NCBI GenBank assembly: GCA_016647705.1 | Contig: CM028327.1 | Span: 41,602,517 to 41,666,516 of the forward strand | Reading direction: 5' to 3' | Origin: Eucommia ulmoides | Taxonomy: Eukaryota > Streptophyta > Magnoliopsida > Garryales > Eucommiaceae | Length of the DNA: 64,000 nt | Shown: piece after piece, positions 1 to 10,269 of the stretch | Position numbering within the stretch: position 1 is the stretch's first letter | Layout: each line of letters starts with the position of its first letter | Translations under genes and position numbers: made by a program | Notes under the pieces: model-generated | The model's database searches: none | Seen by the model: only the letters and a program-made list of their open reading frames with translations | Told to the model about the DNA's origin: nothing

Positions 1-540
1 ATAAAAAATAAAAAAAAATATTTTTACTTCAAAAATTATTTATTACTTCAAAAAATTATTCTTTTTCATAGTAGATTTTTATTTCAAAAAAATATTTTTT
101 TATTTAGTAAGATTGATTTTTTTTTCAAAAATAAAAAAATCATATTAGATTTTTTAAAGCGAAAAAGATAAGTATGATTTTTCAATTAAAGTAAAAATAT
201 TTTTTATTTTTAAGTTTTTTCAATTTTTTATTTTTCAAAAAAAAAAAAATCAATTGTTTATTACTAAATAAAAAAATATATTTATTTAATCGAATTCAAT
301 TGAAAATTAAAAAATTGAAAAAAATAAAAAATAAAAAATATTTTTACTTCAATTGAAAAATCATACTTATCTTTTTTGCTTTAAAAAATCTAATATGATT
401 TTTTTATTTTTGAAAAAAATTCAATTGTTTATTATTAAATAAAAAAATATTTTTTGAAGTAGAAATCTACTATGAAAATAAATAATTTTTTGAAGTAATA
501 AATAATTTTTTAAGTAAAAATATTTATTATTTTTAATTTT
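1..540. repeat. Long imperfect palindrome (foldback element)
   Basis: Seen directly: the left half (about 35-245) reads again as its reverse complement in the right half (about 300-510), with the centre near 265-295. Matching blocks include TAAGTATGATTTTTCAATT at about 171 against AATTGAAAAATCATACTTAT at about 351, and CATAGTAGATTTTTATTTC at about 67 against the GAAGTAGAAATCTACTATG block at about 457. The DNA is almost pure A+T. Foldback or MITE-like elements have this shape. The left end may run off the window, and no target duplication could be defined. Confidence 0.7.
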
Positions 541-1100
541 GAAGTAGATTTAACTAGTCAAACGTTTGAAGTAAATATATATTTTTTTATTTTTTGAAGT
601 AATATATAATTTTTGTAGTAATTTTTTTTTTTATTTTTTTTAATTTTATTTTCAATTGAATTCAAGTAAACATTCAATTTAGTCGACAAGATATCCCATT
701 TGGTTGACAAGTTAGATAAAAAAAAATACAATTTAAATTCACTATTTTCAATGGTCGACTGATTTGTCAAGTCGGTCGACTGACTGGATTAGTTTTTATA
801 ATTTTTTACCTCACTGTTTTAACCATTCAAACGTTTGATTCATTTGATCGACCGTTTAACCTCACTTTTAAATTTAAATTACAACAATCAAATAAATTAA
901 AATTAACAAACAATTTTTATTTTATTTTTATAAAAAAACGAAATTAAAAAATGAGTAAAAAAAAAAAAGATTGTTGAAAATGAAATAATATTCAAAATTT
1001 AGGGGTATAAAGTGTAAAAAATATTTGGGTTTTCAAGAACCCATTTGATTTCCGTGCTATTTGTCTCTACTCTGTCTGTTGGCAGAAAAAAAAAAGTGGT
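541..1100. other. AT-rich intergenic DNA with scattered GTCGAC-type motifs
   Basis: No gene is visible. Between about 680 and 860 there are several short motifs such as GGTCGACTGA, TCGGTCGACTG and GATCGACCG. They resemble the GTCGAC/GGTTGACC motifs of the Copia B LTR near 34960-35210, so this may be an old LTR fragment. That link is an inference from short matches only. Confidence 0.3.
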
Positions 1101-1390
1101 CTTAGTCCGGGCGTTGTGAACGTCGGGACTAGGTCCCACCAAACCAAACGGTGTTTGCACAGCGTTTGGATTTATTTTGGTCTCGGCGTTAAAAAAGGGG
1201 ACTTAGTCCCGACGTTGTGAATGCCGGGACTAGGTCCCACCAAACTAAACGGTGTTTGCACACTGTTTGGATTTATTTTGGTCCCGGCGTTCTGAACACC
1301 GGACCAAAAAATATTTAAAAAAAATTAAATAGGTCCTGGTGTGCTGAATATCGAGACCAAGATCCCGGTGTTTACAACACCGGGACACTC
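1101..1390. repeat. Array of five GC-rich hairpins in tandem-repeat context
   Basis: Five short dyads sit at about 1104-1130, 1205-1231, 1280-1306, 1332-1358 and 1362-1387. Each has the form (A/G)GTCCCGG ... CCGGGAC(T/C) around a small loop. The first two belong to a ~101 bp direct repeat that also carries AGGTCCCACCAAAC and a weaker CAAACGGTG...CGTTTGG dyad. The GC content stands out sharply from the AT-rich surroundings. AGTCCCGG/CCGGGACT dyads are common in subterminal regions of plant DNA transposons; assigning these to a superfamily is not possible here. Confidence 0.65.
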
Positions 1391-2054
1391 GGCTCTTTTA
1401 ATTAAGTTTAAAAAGACGTGTTGTCATGATTTAAAAAAAAAAAAAAAAAAATTTATCATGTAAATAACTCCTAATAGAGTTCCTAAAATATATTACATGA
1501 TAATAATTCTATTAACATTAAATAAATAAATTTTAGTATTTGAACATTATCATTAATTTAAGGAAAAAAATAAGGTTTTATCTCCTATAAAAAGATATAG
1601 TTTAATTTTATTTTTTTTGCTTATTTTTCAATTCTTATTTTAGACTTTAAAAAATGGTCTTTTGTTTAGGTAATGCGTGTTCTAAGAGAGAAAGAAAAAA
1701 AGATATATTTGCTTTTAAGTTGTATGTTTATCAATGTGGGCTTAGCAAAAAAGCAAAAAAGCAAATGCAAAAGCAACACAATCTTGTCATGGTCCCGGAG
1801 GCCAATTCAACCCGTCTAGTCCATTAATTATTTTTTTAGAATTTGAACTTTGATGTTTAAATCCAAAGTCATGACTATGACCTCAAGATTTAGATTCGTT
1901 CGTTTCTAGGGTCGAATTTGGACATGACTATTCTTATTTAAAGGCGATCCAGTCCAACCCACCTATTTATTAAGATATATCTATGAGAAATTAACCTGAT
2001 GCGGAAACATAACATTAATATAAAATAAAATACAAAATATTATGTCTTAAAATA
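1391..2054. other. Intergenic, nothing recognised
   Basis: AT-rich DNA with an A-run at about 1431-1450 and no supported ORF, RNA gene or clear repeat. Confidence 0.5.
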
Positions 2055-2063
2055 TTAAGAATA

Positions 2064-2400
2064 AGGGTATATGCTATTGATTTTTCCTGTCATTTTGTAT
2101 TATACCAGATATCTCCCTTATCATTTTGTAAATACCAAAGAGTTGGGCGGTGGCGATGGGAGTTGGGTGATAGTGAGAGGTAAATATAATTATTTAAAAA
2201 ATTAAGGGTAAAAAATATAATTTTAAAAATATATGAGTGGTAATGATTTAAAAAAAAAAAAAAAAAACCTAAGGGTAATTTTGTCTAAAGGAAAGTGGTG
2301 TTTGAGTAAAAAGATAGGGGATGTCTCTAGTATTTACAAAATGATAGAAAAAGTATCTGGTATAGTACAAAATGATAGGGGAGGTTAATGACATATACCC
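2064..2400. mobile_element. Mutator-like miniature element with perfect 9 bp target duplication
   Basis: The ends are inverted: the left starts AGGGTATATGCTATTGA, and the right ends with the complement of AGGGTATATGTCATTAA. Inverted similarity continues for about 60 bp, including TGTCATTTTGTA.TATACCAGATA on both sides. The 9 bp TTAAGAATA occurs immediately before (2055-2063) and after (2401-2409) the element. Long TIRs with 9 bp duplications are the hallmark of the Mutator (MULE) superfamily. The 337 bp carry no coding capacity, so the element is non-autonomous. Relatives are at 19885-21276 and near 56887. Confidence 0.85.
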
Positions 2401-2796
2401 TTAAGAATAATTTGTCAACAAAATGCAACAAGTGATTTTTTAAGTAATTGAAAAGATAAAGAGTGTCTCCAATATTATTAATATAACATTAAAAATCTTT
2501 GGTATTTGTCCGAATGACAATCACCTTTGAAATTTAAAATCCAACAAAACCTAAATGTTCTATCTTTTTAGCTAGTATTGATTATTTAAATTAATTAATA
2601 AAAAGATTTTTGATCAACAATTCACAAAATTAAAAATTTTGTCAATGAGTTCACACGCTACGATTAATATTTTTTTTCAAAAATCAAAAGTTACTGTTAT
2701 TTTTTCATATAAAAAATTACAATAATTTTTATGACGTACAATTATTTTCAATTTTTTAATAGAATTGTTAGATTTTTCAAAAATTATTATTATTAT

Positions 2797-2968
2797 TGGT
2801 ATACCCACGAGTGTCCCCACACTCACACAGAGTGTGAGATTAATCTCGTTCGATGTTCCGTGGTTGTCCCTCCTAATAAATGTTTTTTTGCAGGTTCGAA
2901 CATTTGATTTTAAAGAGCGCTCTCAGCTATGTTAACTCAAGCGTGGATGGATTAGATGAATTATAAAT
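2797..2968 (-). mobile_element. tRNA-derived SINE-like repeat, copy 1
   Basis: Reverse-strand copy of the repeat also found at 3548-3714 and 7146-7322. Shared blocks are GGTATACCCACGAGTGT (the 3' end in reverse), GTGAGATTAATCTCGTTCG and ACTCAAGCG. On the minus strand it carries ATGTTCGAACCTGC, a good match to an RNA polymerase III B box (GGTTCGAANCC). The A box is degraded in this copy. Confidence 0.65.
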
Positions 2969-3364
2969 AGTAGGTTGTAAATTTTTTATCACAATAATAA
3001 AACCCATTGATAAATTGTTTTCAAACCAATGAGCCATTGCGCTAGTGGCCACTATGAAGTAATGTTAAATAAATTTATATGTCAATTCTATTCCTCATTT
3101 TATGGCACATAACAAATCCAACCAAAGTCCATATAAGTCAAAGTCAATCAAGGAGTGCTCTACATAATGTTATTCAAATGTATAAATATAAAATAAACAA
3201 TACATATCTATTTATATATCAAACAATTGAATACATCCACCACTATCTTAGCTTACAAGATTGGATAAGCTAATTTGTTATTATATATATAAAAAAGGGG
3301 GGCTAAAACTATTAAATGTTAGGCTTACAAATTAAGGAACATTGTAACTAATTTTATAGCATTT

Positions 3365-3530
3365 TTTTTTTGAGTTAGACAGATAAAATTTGTCTGGATC
3401 AGCTTTACGCGCATCTCATTAATCACCTCTCAAACAATATTAATAGTATATTCCTCCATATCGGTTTGCTGCATTCATGATTTAACTCCTAAAATTCTCG
3501 TAGGAGGATCAAATTTTAGTTGATAAACAA
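3365..3530 (-). repeat. Second short interspersed repeat family, reverse copy
   Basis: Read on the minus strand, this contains GATCCTCCTACGAGAATTTT, a middle AT-rich part, then ATTAATGAGATGCGCG and AAGCTGATCC. The same order of blocks recurs at about 4965-5165, 5480-5690 and 39055-39195 (plus) and 52940-53035 (minus). It looks like a short interspersed element. A polymerase III origin is suggested only by a GGTCGATTC B-box-like block in the 5480 copy. Confidence 0.45.
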
Positions 3531-3547
3531 AGGATTACTTTTTTTTT

Positions 3548-3714
3548 TATACTCACAAGTGTTTCCACACCTACACAAAGTGTGAGATTAATCTCGTTCG
3601 GGATTATTTGACTGTCTCTCTCAATAAATATTTTTTTGTAAATTCGAATCTCTGATTTTGTAAAGTCTCCTCAACTGTTTTAATTCAAGCGTGCCTTGCC
3701 ATTTGAATGACACT
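3548..3714 (-). mobile_element. tRNA-derived SINE-like repeat, copy 2
   Basis: Reverse-strand copy. On the minus strand the head reads TGTCATTCAAATGGCAAGGC, aligning with the A-box region TGTGGCTCAAATGGTAAGAC of the 7146 copy. It is followed by a B-box-like AGATTCGAATTT and ends near AGGTGTGGAAACACTTGTGAG. Head-to-tail collinearity with the other two copies supports a retroposed short element rather than a chance tRNA-like match. Confidence 0.65.
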
Positions 3715-4174
3715 ATGTTGGTAACTTATCTCTTCTTCTTTTACCAACCGGATATTTTTAAATATTTTATTAGTGTTTAATTGTGTGGAAAAATACGAAG
3801 CCGCCTTTGCATAGATAAGCCCAAAATTTAAGGGGTCTTTAAAATACACCCTAATATTTTTAATTAGTTTTATTTTATTTATTTTTTAAATCAACCACGT
3901 TTATCTACTGAATATTATGATTATATTTATTTTTTATATATTCACTTTATATGTTATTTCAACATTGTATTCCGTGCAAGTTTGTTAACACAATTCACCA
4001 ATTAAAACTCAACGAATTAAGTATTTTTACATTTACAGAATTAGGCGTGTTTGGCAATAAAATGAAACAATTATTTAAAATATAACTTAATTTTTAGTGT
4101 CATCAAGTGGGCTTCTAGTAACAAAATTACACGTGTAATAAATATATAAGTAAATTAAATTTTAGGAAAAATCG

Positions 4175-4850
4175 ATGAAAAATCTCTTTTCTTTAAGTCT
4201 AATTAGTGAAAAATCTTTTTGTGTTATTAAGTTTTGATTTAATCCTTTAAGTTATATTTCATTTGTGTTTTAGTCCTGCGTTACAGGAATTGTAGGAATA
4301 TTGCAGGAATTGTAGAGAGTCTTTTAGTGAATACATTCAGTTTTTATAGTGAATTCTGTTACATGTAACTAATGTTAGTTACAATTTCATAATTATCACT
4401 TTTCACACATATTTGACTATTTTTAGTTACATAAACTTATATAGTATTAGTTACATGTTACAATTACATATATATGTATAATATTTTGTGATATAACTGA
4501 AAAAATATCAAATTTTTTAGTTACATATCAGAGACATGTAATTAAAAAGTTACATATTATTAAAACACGTAACTGAAAAATATCAATTTTTTTAGTTACA
4601 TTAACTAAAAAATTACATATTATTAAAACATGTAACTGAAAAAAATAAAAAATAAAAAAATTAGTTACCTGTAACTAATACAGTAATATTACACATAAAA
4701 TAGTTACATGTAACTGGCGCGTAACTATCACGTGAGTAAGATTTCCTCCTTTTTAAAACAAATGAGACTAAATCAAAAAAATTTACTGCATGTAGGATTT
4801 TTGACTAATTAAAATTTAAATGGAGGACCTCCTACCCATTCTTCCTAAAT
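4175..4850. mobile_element. TIR element filled with GTTACATGTAAC-type motifs
   Basis: The left end (TTTAAGTCTAATTAGTGAAAAATC) and right end (GATTTTTGACTAATTAAAATTTAAA) are imperfect inverted repeats of about 35 bp. The interior has more than a dozen GTTACAT or ATGTAAC units, several as the palindrome AGTTACATGTAACT. The same head (TTTTAGTCC) and GTTAC-rich interior recur at about 6335-6655, which defines a family. No coding capacity is seen. Confidence 0.55.
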
Positions 4851-4964
4851 TTTATTACCTACCATACAAAAATATAGATATATAAAATAGTTATTTTTAA
4901 CATAATAAAAAATCTTCAAAATTCGCTTACAATCTCTAAAATATTTGGCTCGACCTTGTAGAAA

Positions 4965-5165
4965 TTGACGGCCAATTCCGTGCTTCCAAACGCTAATTAA
5001 GATATTAAATCTAATACTATTTTTTCCTAGTATTTTTTAAGGTCTACATTCCAAGAATAAAATCTTAAATGCACCAAATTGATGTAGAAAAATGCGCCCT
5101 TAGGATCACATTGAGAGATAATTAGTCGAGATGCACATAAAACTGACTCAAACATACCTTATCAT
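4965..5165 (+). repeat. Second short interspersed repeat family, plus copy
   Basis: Contains the family order: CCAAGAATAAAATCTTAAAT, then ATGCGCCCTTAGGATC, then ATAATTAGTCGAGATGC, then CATAAAACTGACTCAAACA. It matches 5480-5690 along its length. Confidence 0.5.
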
Positions 5166-5479
5166 TAAACAAAAAAATAGTGTGTGTGTATATATACATA
5201 TATTTAATTAAATAAAAATGTACCATAAATATAAAATAAGAAATATAAATTTTTGTGTACAAAATATTTCATCCACCACAACTAGTTAACTGCAATGATG
5301 CTAATGCTCTAACCAACTTTTGGTTGCATGTGACCTTTGGATTTGGAACCCAACAAAGATGATCAAATGGTATACATCATGTTGGTCACTTGGTTGGTAC
5401 AACTCATGGGGTAGGGGTGGGGGAGTTAATTTTGGTGGATTTTGTTTAGTATTTTATTAAAAAAAAAATCGCGCTATGA

Positions 5480-5690
5480 AATGTTAGTTCGATTGAAAAG
5501 AGATGTCATTTTTCCCTGTCAATCAAGGGGTCGATTCTCCTATAGAGTATTCTAAGAATTAAATCTTAAATTTAATTCTGAATACAATAGATCGATATAA
5601 AAAAGTGCGTTCTTAAGATTACTCAGACAAATAATTAATCGAAATACTTATAAACTAATCTAAACACATTTTACCGTAAAATCCATTTAT
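5480..5690 (+). repeat. Second short interspersed repeat family, plus copy
   Basis: Starts with a B-box-like GGGGTCGATTCTCC. It is followed by CTAAGAATTAAATCTTAAAT, GTGCGTTCTTAAGATTACTC, ATAATTAATCGAAATACTTA and AAACTAATCTAAACACA. It is collinear with the copies at 4965-5165 and 39055-39195. Confidence 0.5.
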
Positions 5691-5849
5691 ATATAGGAGA
5701 TCACATTTGATTCTATGTATATAGAGAATCGTGTTTTAATTCTCGATCTCTCCCCCTATCATATCATTTTTAATTTACTAGGTTAAGTGTAAATAATAAT
5801 TAAAAATAATATATTAGTTATAAATATTAATATAAAGAATTAACTTTAG

Positions 5850-5925
5850 TAAACCTAAAGAATATTGTTAGAGTAAATTATTTTCCAAAGAATATTGTTA
5901 GAGTAAATTATTTTATCACTTTTTT
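5850..5925. repeat. Short tandem duplication of about 30 bp
   Basis: The block AAAGAATATTGTTAGAGTAA followed by ATTATTTT occurs twice in direct succession. No gene is present. Confidence 0.7.
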
Positions 5926-6226
5926 TCTTTTTATTTTATTAATACTTTAATAAAAATATAGATAACACTAGTGGAGATATTTTTAATAGTACATACTATT
6001 AAAAGTATATGGGTCTCAACTCAAAGACTTATAATATAGTGGTTATCTAGTGTGCCTTTTAACTGAGAAAAATATAATGTTAGAAATCCACCCCCTAACA
6101 TTCATACATTTAATAAAATTATATTTGCCAAATCCAAATTCAATAAATTCATAATATTCCATTACAAAAATGCCCTTATTTTTTTATTTTTTTTTCACGA
6201 TAAACACTCAACACCACAATAAATAT

Positions 6227-6326
6227 TAACTAGGGTGTTTACGTGGCTAGCCCCTTATTTTACTTTTAACTAGGGTGTTTACGTGGCTAGCCCCTTATTT
6301 TACTTTTAACTAGGGTGTTTCAATTG
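6227..6326. repeat. 40 bp tandem repeat, about 2.5 copies
   Basis: The unit starts TAACTAGGGTGTTTACGTGG and begins at 6227, 6267 and 6307. The first two copies are essentially identical and the third is cut after TAACTAGGGTGTTT. The perfect identity implies a recent duplication. Confidence 0.9.
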
Positions 6327-6329
6327 CAA

Positions 6330-6655
6330 CTTATATTTTAGTCCCGCACATTAAAAAAAAAACGGAAGACTTAATACACGTGTTACACTCTCATAGTTAC
6401 ATATATTTAATTTGTGTGTAAAATATTTGTTAGATGTAACAAATATTACACAAATACATAAACATAATTGCATGTAATTTGTAATCTGTAAATAATATTA
6501 TACAGGTACATGTAACTAATATCACACATGTATAATCACATGCGGGACTAATACGCTAGAAAAAAAATGGATTTAAGGGACTAAATAGAAACTTATGTTC
6601 TAAATGGGACTAGTAACAAATTACATCTCCTATTAGGGACTAATAATCAATTGTC
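6330..6655. mobile_element. Relative of the GTTAC-rich TIR element
   Basis: Shares TATATTTTAGTCC near its left end with 4175-4850, and shares GTTACA, GTACATGTAACTAATAT and ATGTAAC blocks in the interior. The right part alternates GGGACTAA blocks (about 6543, 6577, 6606, 6636) complementary to the TTAGTCCC of the left side. The exact ends are unclear. Confidence 0.4.
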
Positions 6656-6659
6656 CTTA

Positions 6660-6800
6660 TTAATTATGACCACCACAACCACAACCACAACCACAACAAA
6701 CATTCAACTATCATCACTACCAAACATAACAACTGTTACATTAAAATCAAGCTCACCACCACCACAACCATCGCCTACCACAACTACAATCACAACAAAT
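6660..6800. repeat. ACCACA low-complexity tract
   Basis: CCACAACCACAACCACAA and looser CCACCACCACAACC runs. An open frame across it is a product of the microsatellite and has no other coding sign. Confidence 0.8.
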
Positions 6801-7145
6801 ATTTGTCAATACCACAATTTTTTCACTACCAGTGATAGCTGTGGCCGAGCGGTGATGATATAATGGAGGTTGTGGCCGCTGATAGTGTTTTCTTAAAGTT
6901 TTTATTGAGCCTATATATTTTATAAAAAATATATTTAGCTCTAATTAACTGTTGATAAATTTGGTATTGAAACCCCCCTCCCCCGAAAGTCATATATTAA
7001 ATAAAGTCATTCATAAATTTGTAATATTTCATGAAAAAGAATAACTAAGTTATCGAAAAATAATTTTATTCTAAATTTATTCTATAATCGTACACATTAA
7101 TTACAGTTTTAACTTTATCGAATATTATTTATTTTTTACCAACAA

Positions 7146-7322
7146 GATGTGGCTCAAATGGTAAGACTCGCTTGAGTTAAAATAGTTGAGAGTCTTCTGC
7201 AAGGTTAAGAATTCAAACTTGCGAAAAAACACTTGTTGGGAGGGATAACCACACACTCTAAACGAAAATAGTCTTACACCATGTGTAGGTGTGGGTCTAT
7301 GAGGACACTCATGGTATACCAA
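7146..7322 (+). mobile_element. tRNA-derived SINE-like repeat, copy 3 (best preserved head)
   Basis: Begins ATGTGGCTCAAATGGTAAGA, matching a polymerase III A box (TRGCNNAGYNGG) with one or two changes. About 50 bp later comes GGTTAAGAATTCAAACT, a degraded B box. It ends CACTCATGGTATACC. It aligns over its full length with the reverse copies at 2797-2968 and 3548-3714, including CTTGAGTTAAAATAGTTGAG. Length of about 177 bp is usual for plant SINEs. Confidence 0.7.
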
Positions 7323-7490
7323 AAAATAATAATTTATTTTTACAATACATTTTTAATTTATATGTTTGTTCCATCATACAGAAAATAATAAATTTATGAA
7401 ATTAAATTTAAAAACTATTTTTTTTTTTTTTTTATAAATGTTATAATGTTGAAGGTCTACAATGGAGTGCCAAGACATTGATTTATTTAA

Positions 7491-7938
7491 GGATTAAATT
7501 ACTTTTTATTCCCTTATATTTTGCCTAATTAGCATTTTATCTCCTTCTATTTCAAAAAGCTAAACTTTATCCACTTCTCTACTTTAAACGAAGTAAAAAA
7601 TAAATTTTTTCATTTAAATTAATAAAATATACTAAAAAATAGATGGAGTTAAATTTGTTATCTAATTCTTGATGAAATAGATAAAATTATCTTTTTATCT
7701 TAATTTCATATATATATTTTTTTTATCATAAATATTTTTTTTAAAATAAATTAAAACTAAAATAAATTGGATGAAAAATTTAATTACGTTTAATTTTAAG
7801 TATATTTCGTCAATTTAAACGAAAAAAAATTAGTTTCTCATTTTGTTTAAAGTAAAAATAGGTAAATTGCAGCTTTTGAAATTGAAGGAATAAAATTATA
7901 ATTAGACAAAGTAGAGGGGGATAAAAGACAATTTACCC
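7491..7938. mobile_element. Mutator-like miniature element with perfect 9 bp target duplication
   Basis: The ends GGATTAAATTACTTTTTATT (left) and the complement of GGGTAAATTGTCTTTTATCC (right) begin a TIR of roughly 80 bp. The TIR also includes TTTCAAAAAGCTAAACTTTA against TTTCAAAAGCTGCAATTTA. TTTATTTAA flanks it on both sides (7482-7490 and 7939-7947). It is non-coding, 448 bp long, and almost all stem, so it would fold into a long hairpin. Confidence 0.85.
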
Positions 7939-7948
7939 TTTATTTAAT

Positions 7949-9190
7949 TATATTTTCTTTCCTAATTAAATCATTTTATAATTATTATCTTTCAAATGAG
8001 GAAACTATTTAAAAATAATTAGTGCACACATTAATGAAAAAAATAATAATATGTTGAAAGATGACTTGCCCTATAAATAAATACCAAAATTTCACTCCAA
8101 ATAGTCCATCGTACAAGTTTGACCGTAGAAGCCCCTTGAACTTCACTACTAATTTCAAAAAGGTCCATTTACTTTAATTGTATCCATTAAGATCATCAAA
8201 TTTTTTTCTTCCAAAACTATAAATACACCCATCCTATAATTTTTTGATTGTAACACATGATATGTTATTTATTTAGCTACGAAATAATACATTTGAAGGT
8301 ATTATCAGTGCAACTAAATAAAAAAATGAATAATGATAACGGCGCTATCTCGAAGGTACTAGTATTTGGAAATTTAGAATCTTCTATACACGTGCGTACT
8401 GATTATCAATATGGATAGATTCTTACACTGTGTGGGTTTTTTTTTGTTGAAGGACATTGGGAGTGAGGATAAATATTTGAACGAGTAGGAAATTTCTTAG
8501 ATAAATCACGAAAATTAGACCACTTTCCAAAATTTACCCAACTTTATTTTATATAGGCATGTATTGTCGCCAATTAGGTCCTATCATGTAGGAGTCAACT
8601 TGTTGCCGCTACTAGAAACGCTCGCCACACACCACACGTTAGGGCAGGCCCCCATGTGGGGGGAGGAATTATGTGAAATCCCTAATCAGGTGCAGAAGGA
8701 CTGGGATGGGTGATGCGCCACTAGACTTTCGGATATAATTGATAGGTAACCCGCCATGTAAAACATTGATTGTGAATTCCAATGCGACGCGTAGGCGATA
8801 ATATTTCTGTCACGTCAAACGTTAGACAAAACATAGAACAGTAACAATCAAGTTGTTGAAATCCAGAGTCTCGCAAAAAAAAAAAATTAGACATCATGGC
8901 TAAGATCGATAAAACGAACACGTTTTCACATTCGAAAAATTAGTTTTAATTGACACAAGATGAAGTTTATGAAGTTATTTGAAATAACCGACAAATTTTT
9001 GGTACGCATTTACTGTAATTTGTCCTTTTAATTTCTTCTTACAGAGTCAAGCCCACCTTCCCACCCACCTAACCCCAACCAGCAACCCTCTCTTTATCTC
9101 TCTCTAAATTCAACGGCCATTCAAGCCCAAAAGCACCTCTCTGTAATAAATCAAATCAGTGGTGAGCTAACTACCAAGCGATCCCGTTTC
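7949..9190. other. Intergenic DNA upstream of ACLB
   Basis: No gene was recognised. 8100-8560 is AT-rich. 8560-8940 is less AT-rich and contains no credible long frame. 9050-9190 has CT- and AC-rich stretches (CTCTCTTTATCTCTCTC, CCCACCCACC) typical of the proximal promoter of a plant housekeeping gene. Confidence 0.5.
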
Positions 9191-9195
9191 TCACT

Positions 9196-9295
9196 CTATA
9201 TTAACGCCCCCACCCCCACAATCTCTGCCATTCCAAAATCACCGCATTTGCTCCTATCCAACAGGCGAGCGTGTTCTTCGGAAGGCAAGAAACAG
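9196..9295 (+). promoter_or_regulatory. ACLB core promoter and untranslated first exon
   Basis: A TATA-like CTATATTAA lies at 9196-9204, with transcription expected to start about 30 bp downstream. The leader exon ends at 9295 in AACAG followed by a consensus GTAAAT donor. A leader intron of about 950 bp (9296-10246) then ends at TATGCAG just before the exon holding the start codon. Large 5' leader introns often boost expression of plant housekeeping genes. The start point is inferred, not observed. Confidence 0.6.
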
Positions 9296-10269
9296 GTAAA
9301 TATGCGTATAATTTGCGCTGAAATATATGTAGATTGCGAATCTAATTTGGTGTATATATGTCGTAACGTTTCCTGATGATGAAGTTGTTATGTGTGTGAT
9401 GTGATCCGCCATTCCGTCTTTTAGTACAAAAAAAAAAATGATTCGATTTGATTTCTGTATTGTGCGCTTGCTGAATCTTTTGGATCGCTACTCGGTTAAG
9501 CAATTTCGCGATATATTCGAGGCGAAATGCTTTGATTTGTTTTGTAGTGAGGCTTAGCCGCTTTTAAGTTTGAAATCGAGGCCAGATCTAGTCTTAACGG
9601 TTGCGGAAGTCGATATTGAACTTATTACACGTAATTCGCTGTGATTTTTTCTTGCTCCAATTGATTTTTGCTCCTGGTTTGCTGACAGTTTAAGATCTGG
9701 TTCGAGGTAGCTCTTTAGTCCGTGCATTTCAATTCTCTGTTTCTGAGTGATGTTTTGTTTTAGTAGTTACTTGTTTGAATTATTGAATCATTTGTTTATG
9801 GATCTTTCATCAATGGAGTTTTTGTTTGAAGCTTTGTTTCCCAACAATCGTTACAATTGAACTGGGGTATCTTACAAAAGGTTAACGTTATCTTCGAAAA
9901 TTTGTGGATGTGAAGATCATGCATTAGTTTGCTGTTTAACAGCAATCATGCAGCTTTATATGTGGGAAAGTTCCTGCATTCCTAAGGGGTTCTCCACGAT
10001 CCATAGATTACTGGAGATCCTTGCATATGTTCCTCATTTGCGAAGGAGTTGCTTCCTCTCGCAAGCATAATTTACACATATTGCAAATCATTTTGAAGAG
10101 TGAAAGAGGAAAATGTATGATTCCTCATAATTGCGTGCATTAATATTCTACTTTCTGTGCTTTCATTTTCTGCGGTTATCTGATATTTGATTAATTTATA
10201 TTTTGTTGCGACTTCTGACATTGGAAAATTATTACTATATATGCAGACAGGTCTCCTTGAGCCACCACC

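Noticed and set aside
6651-6863. Thr/Pro-rich open frame
   Set aside because: It is a translation of an ACCACA microsatellite and starts at a non-ATG codon; no flanking exon signals.
7146-7230. Possible functional tRNA gene
   Set aside because: A and B boxes are degenerate, no cloverleaf with acceptor stem can be drawn, and the unit is repeated as a longer dispersed element.
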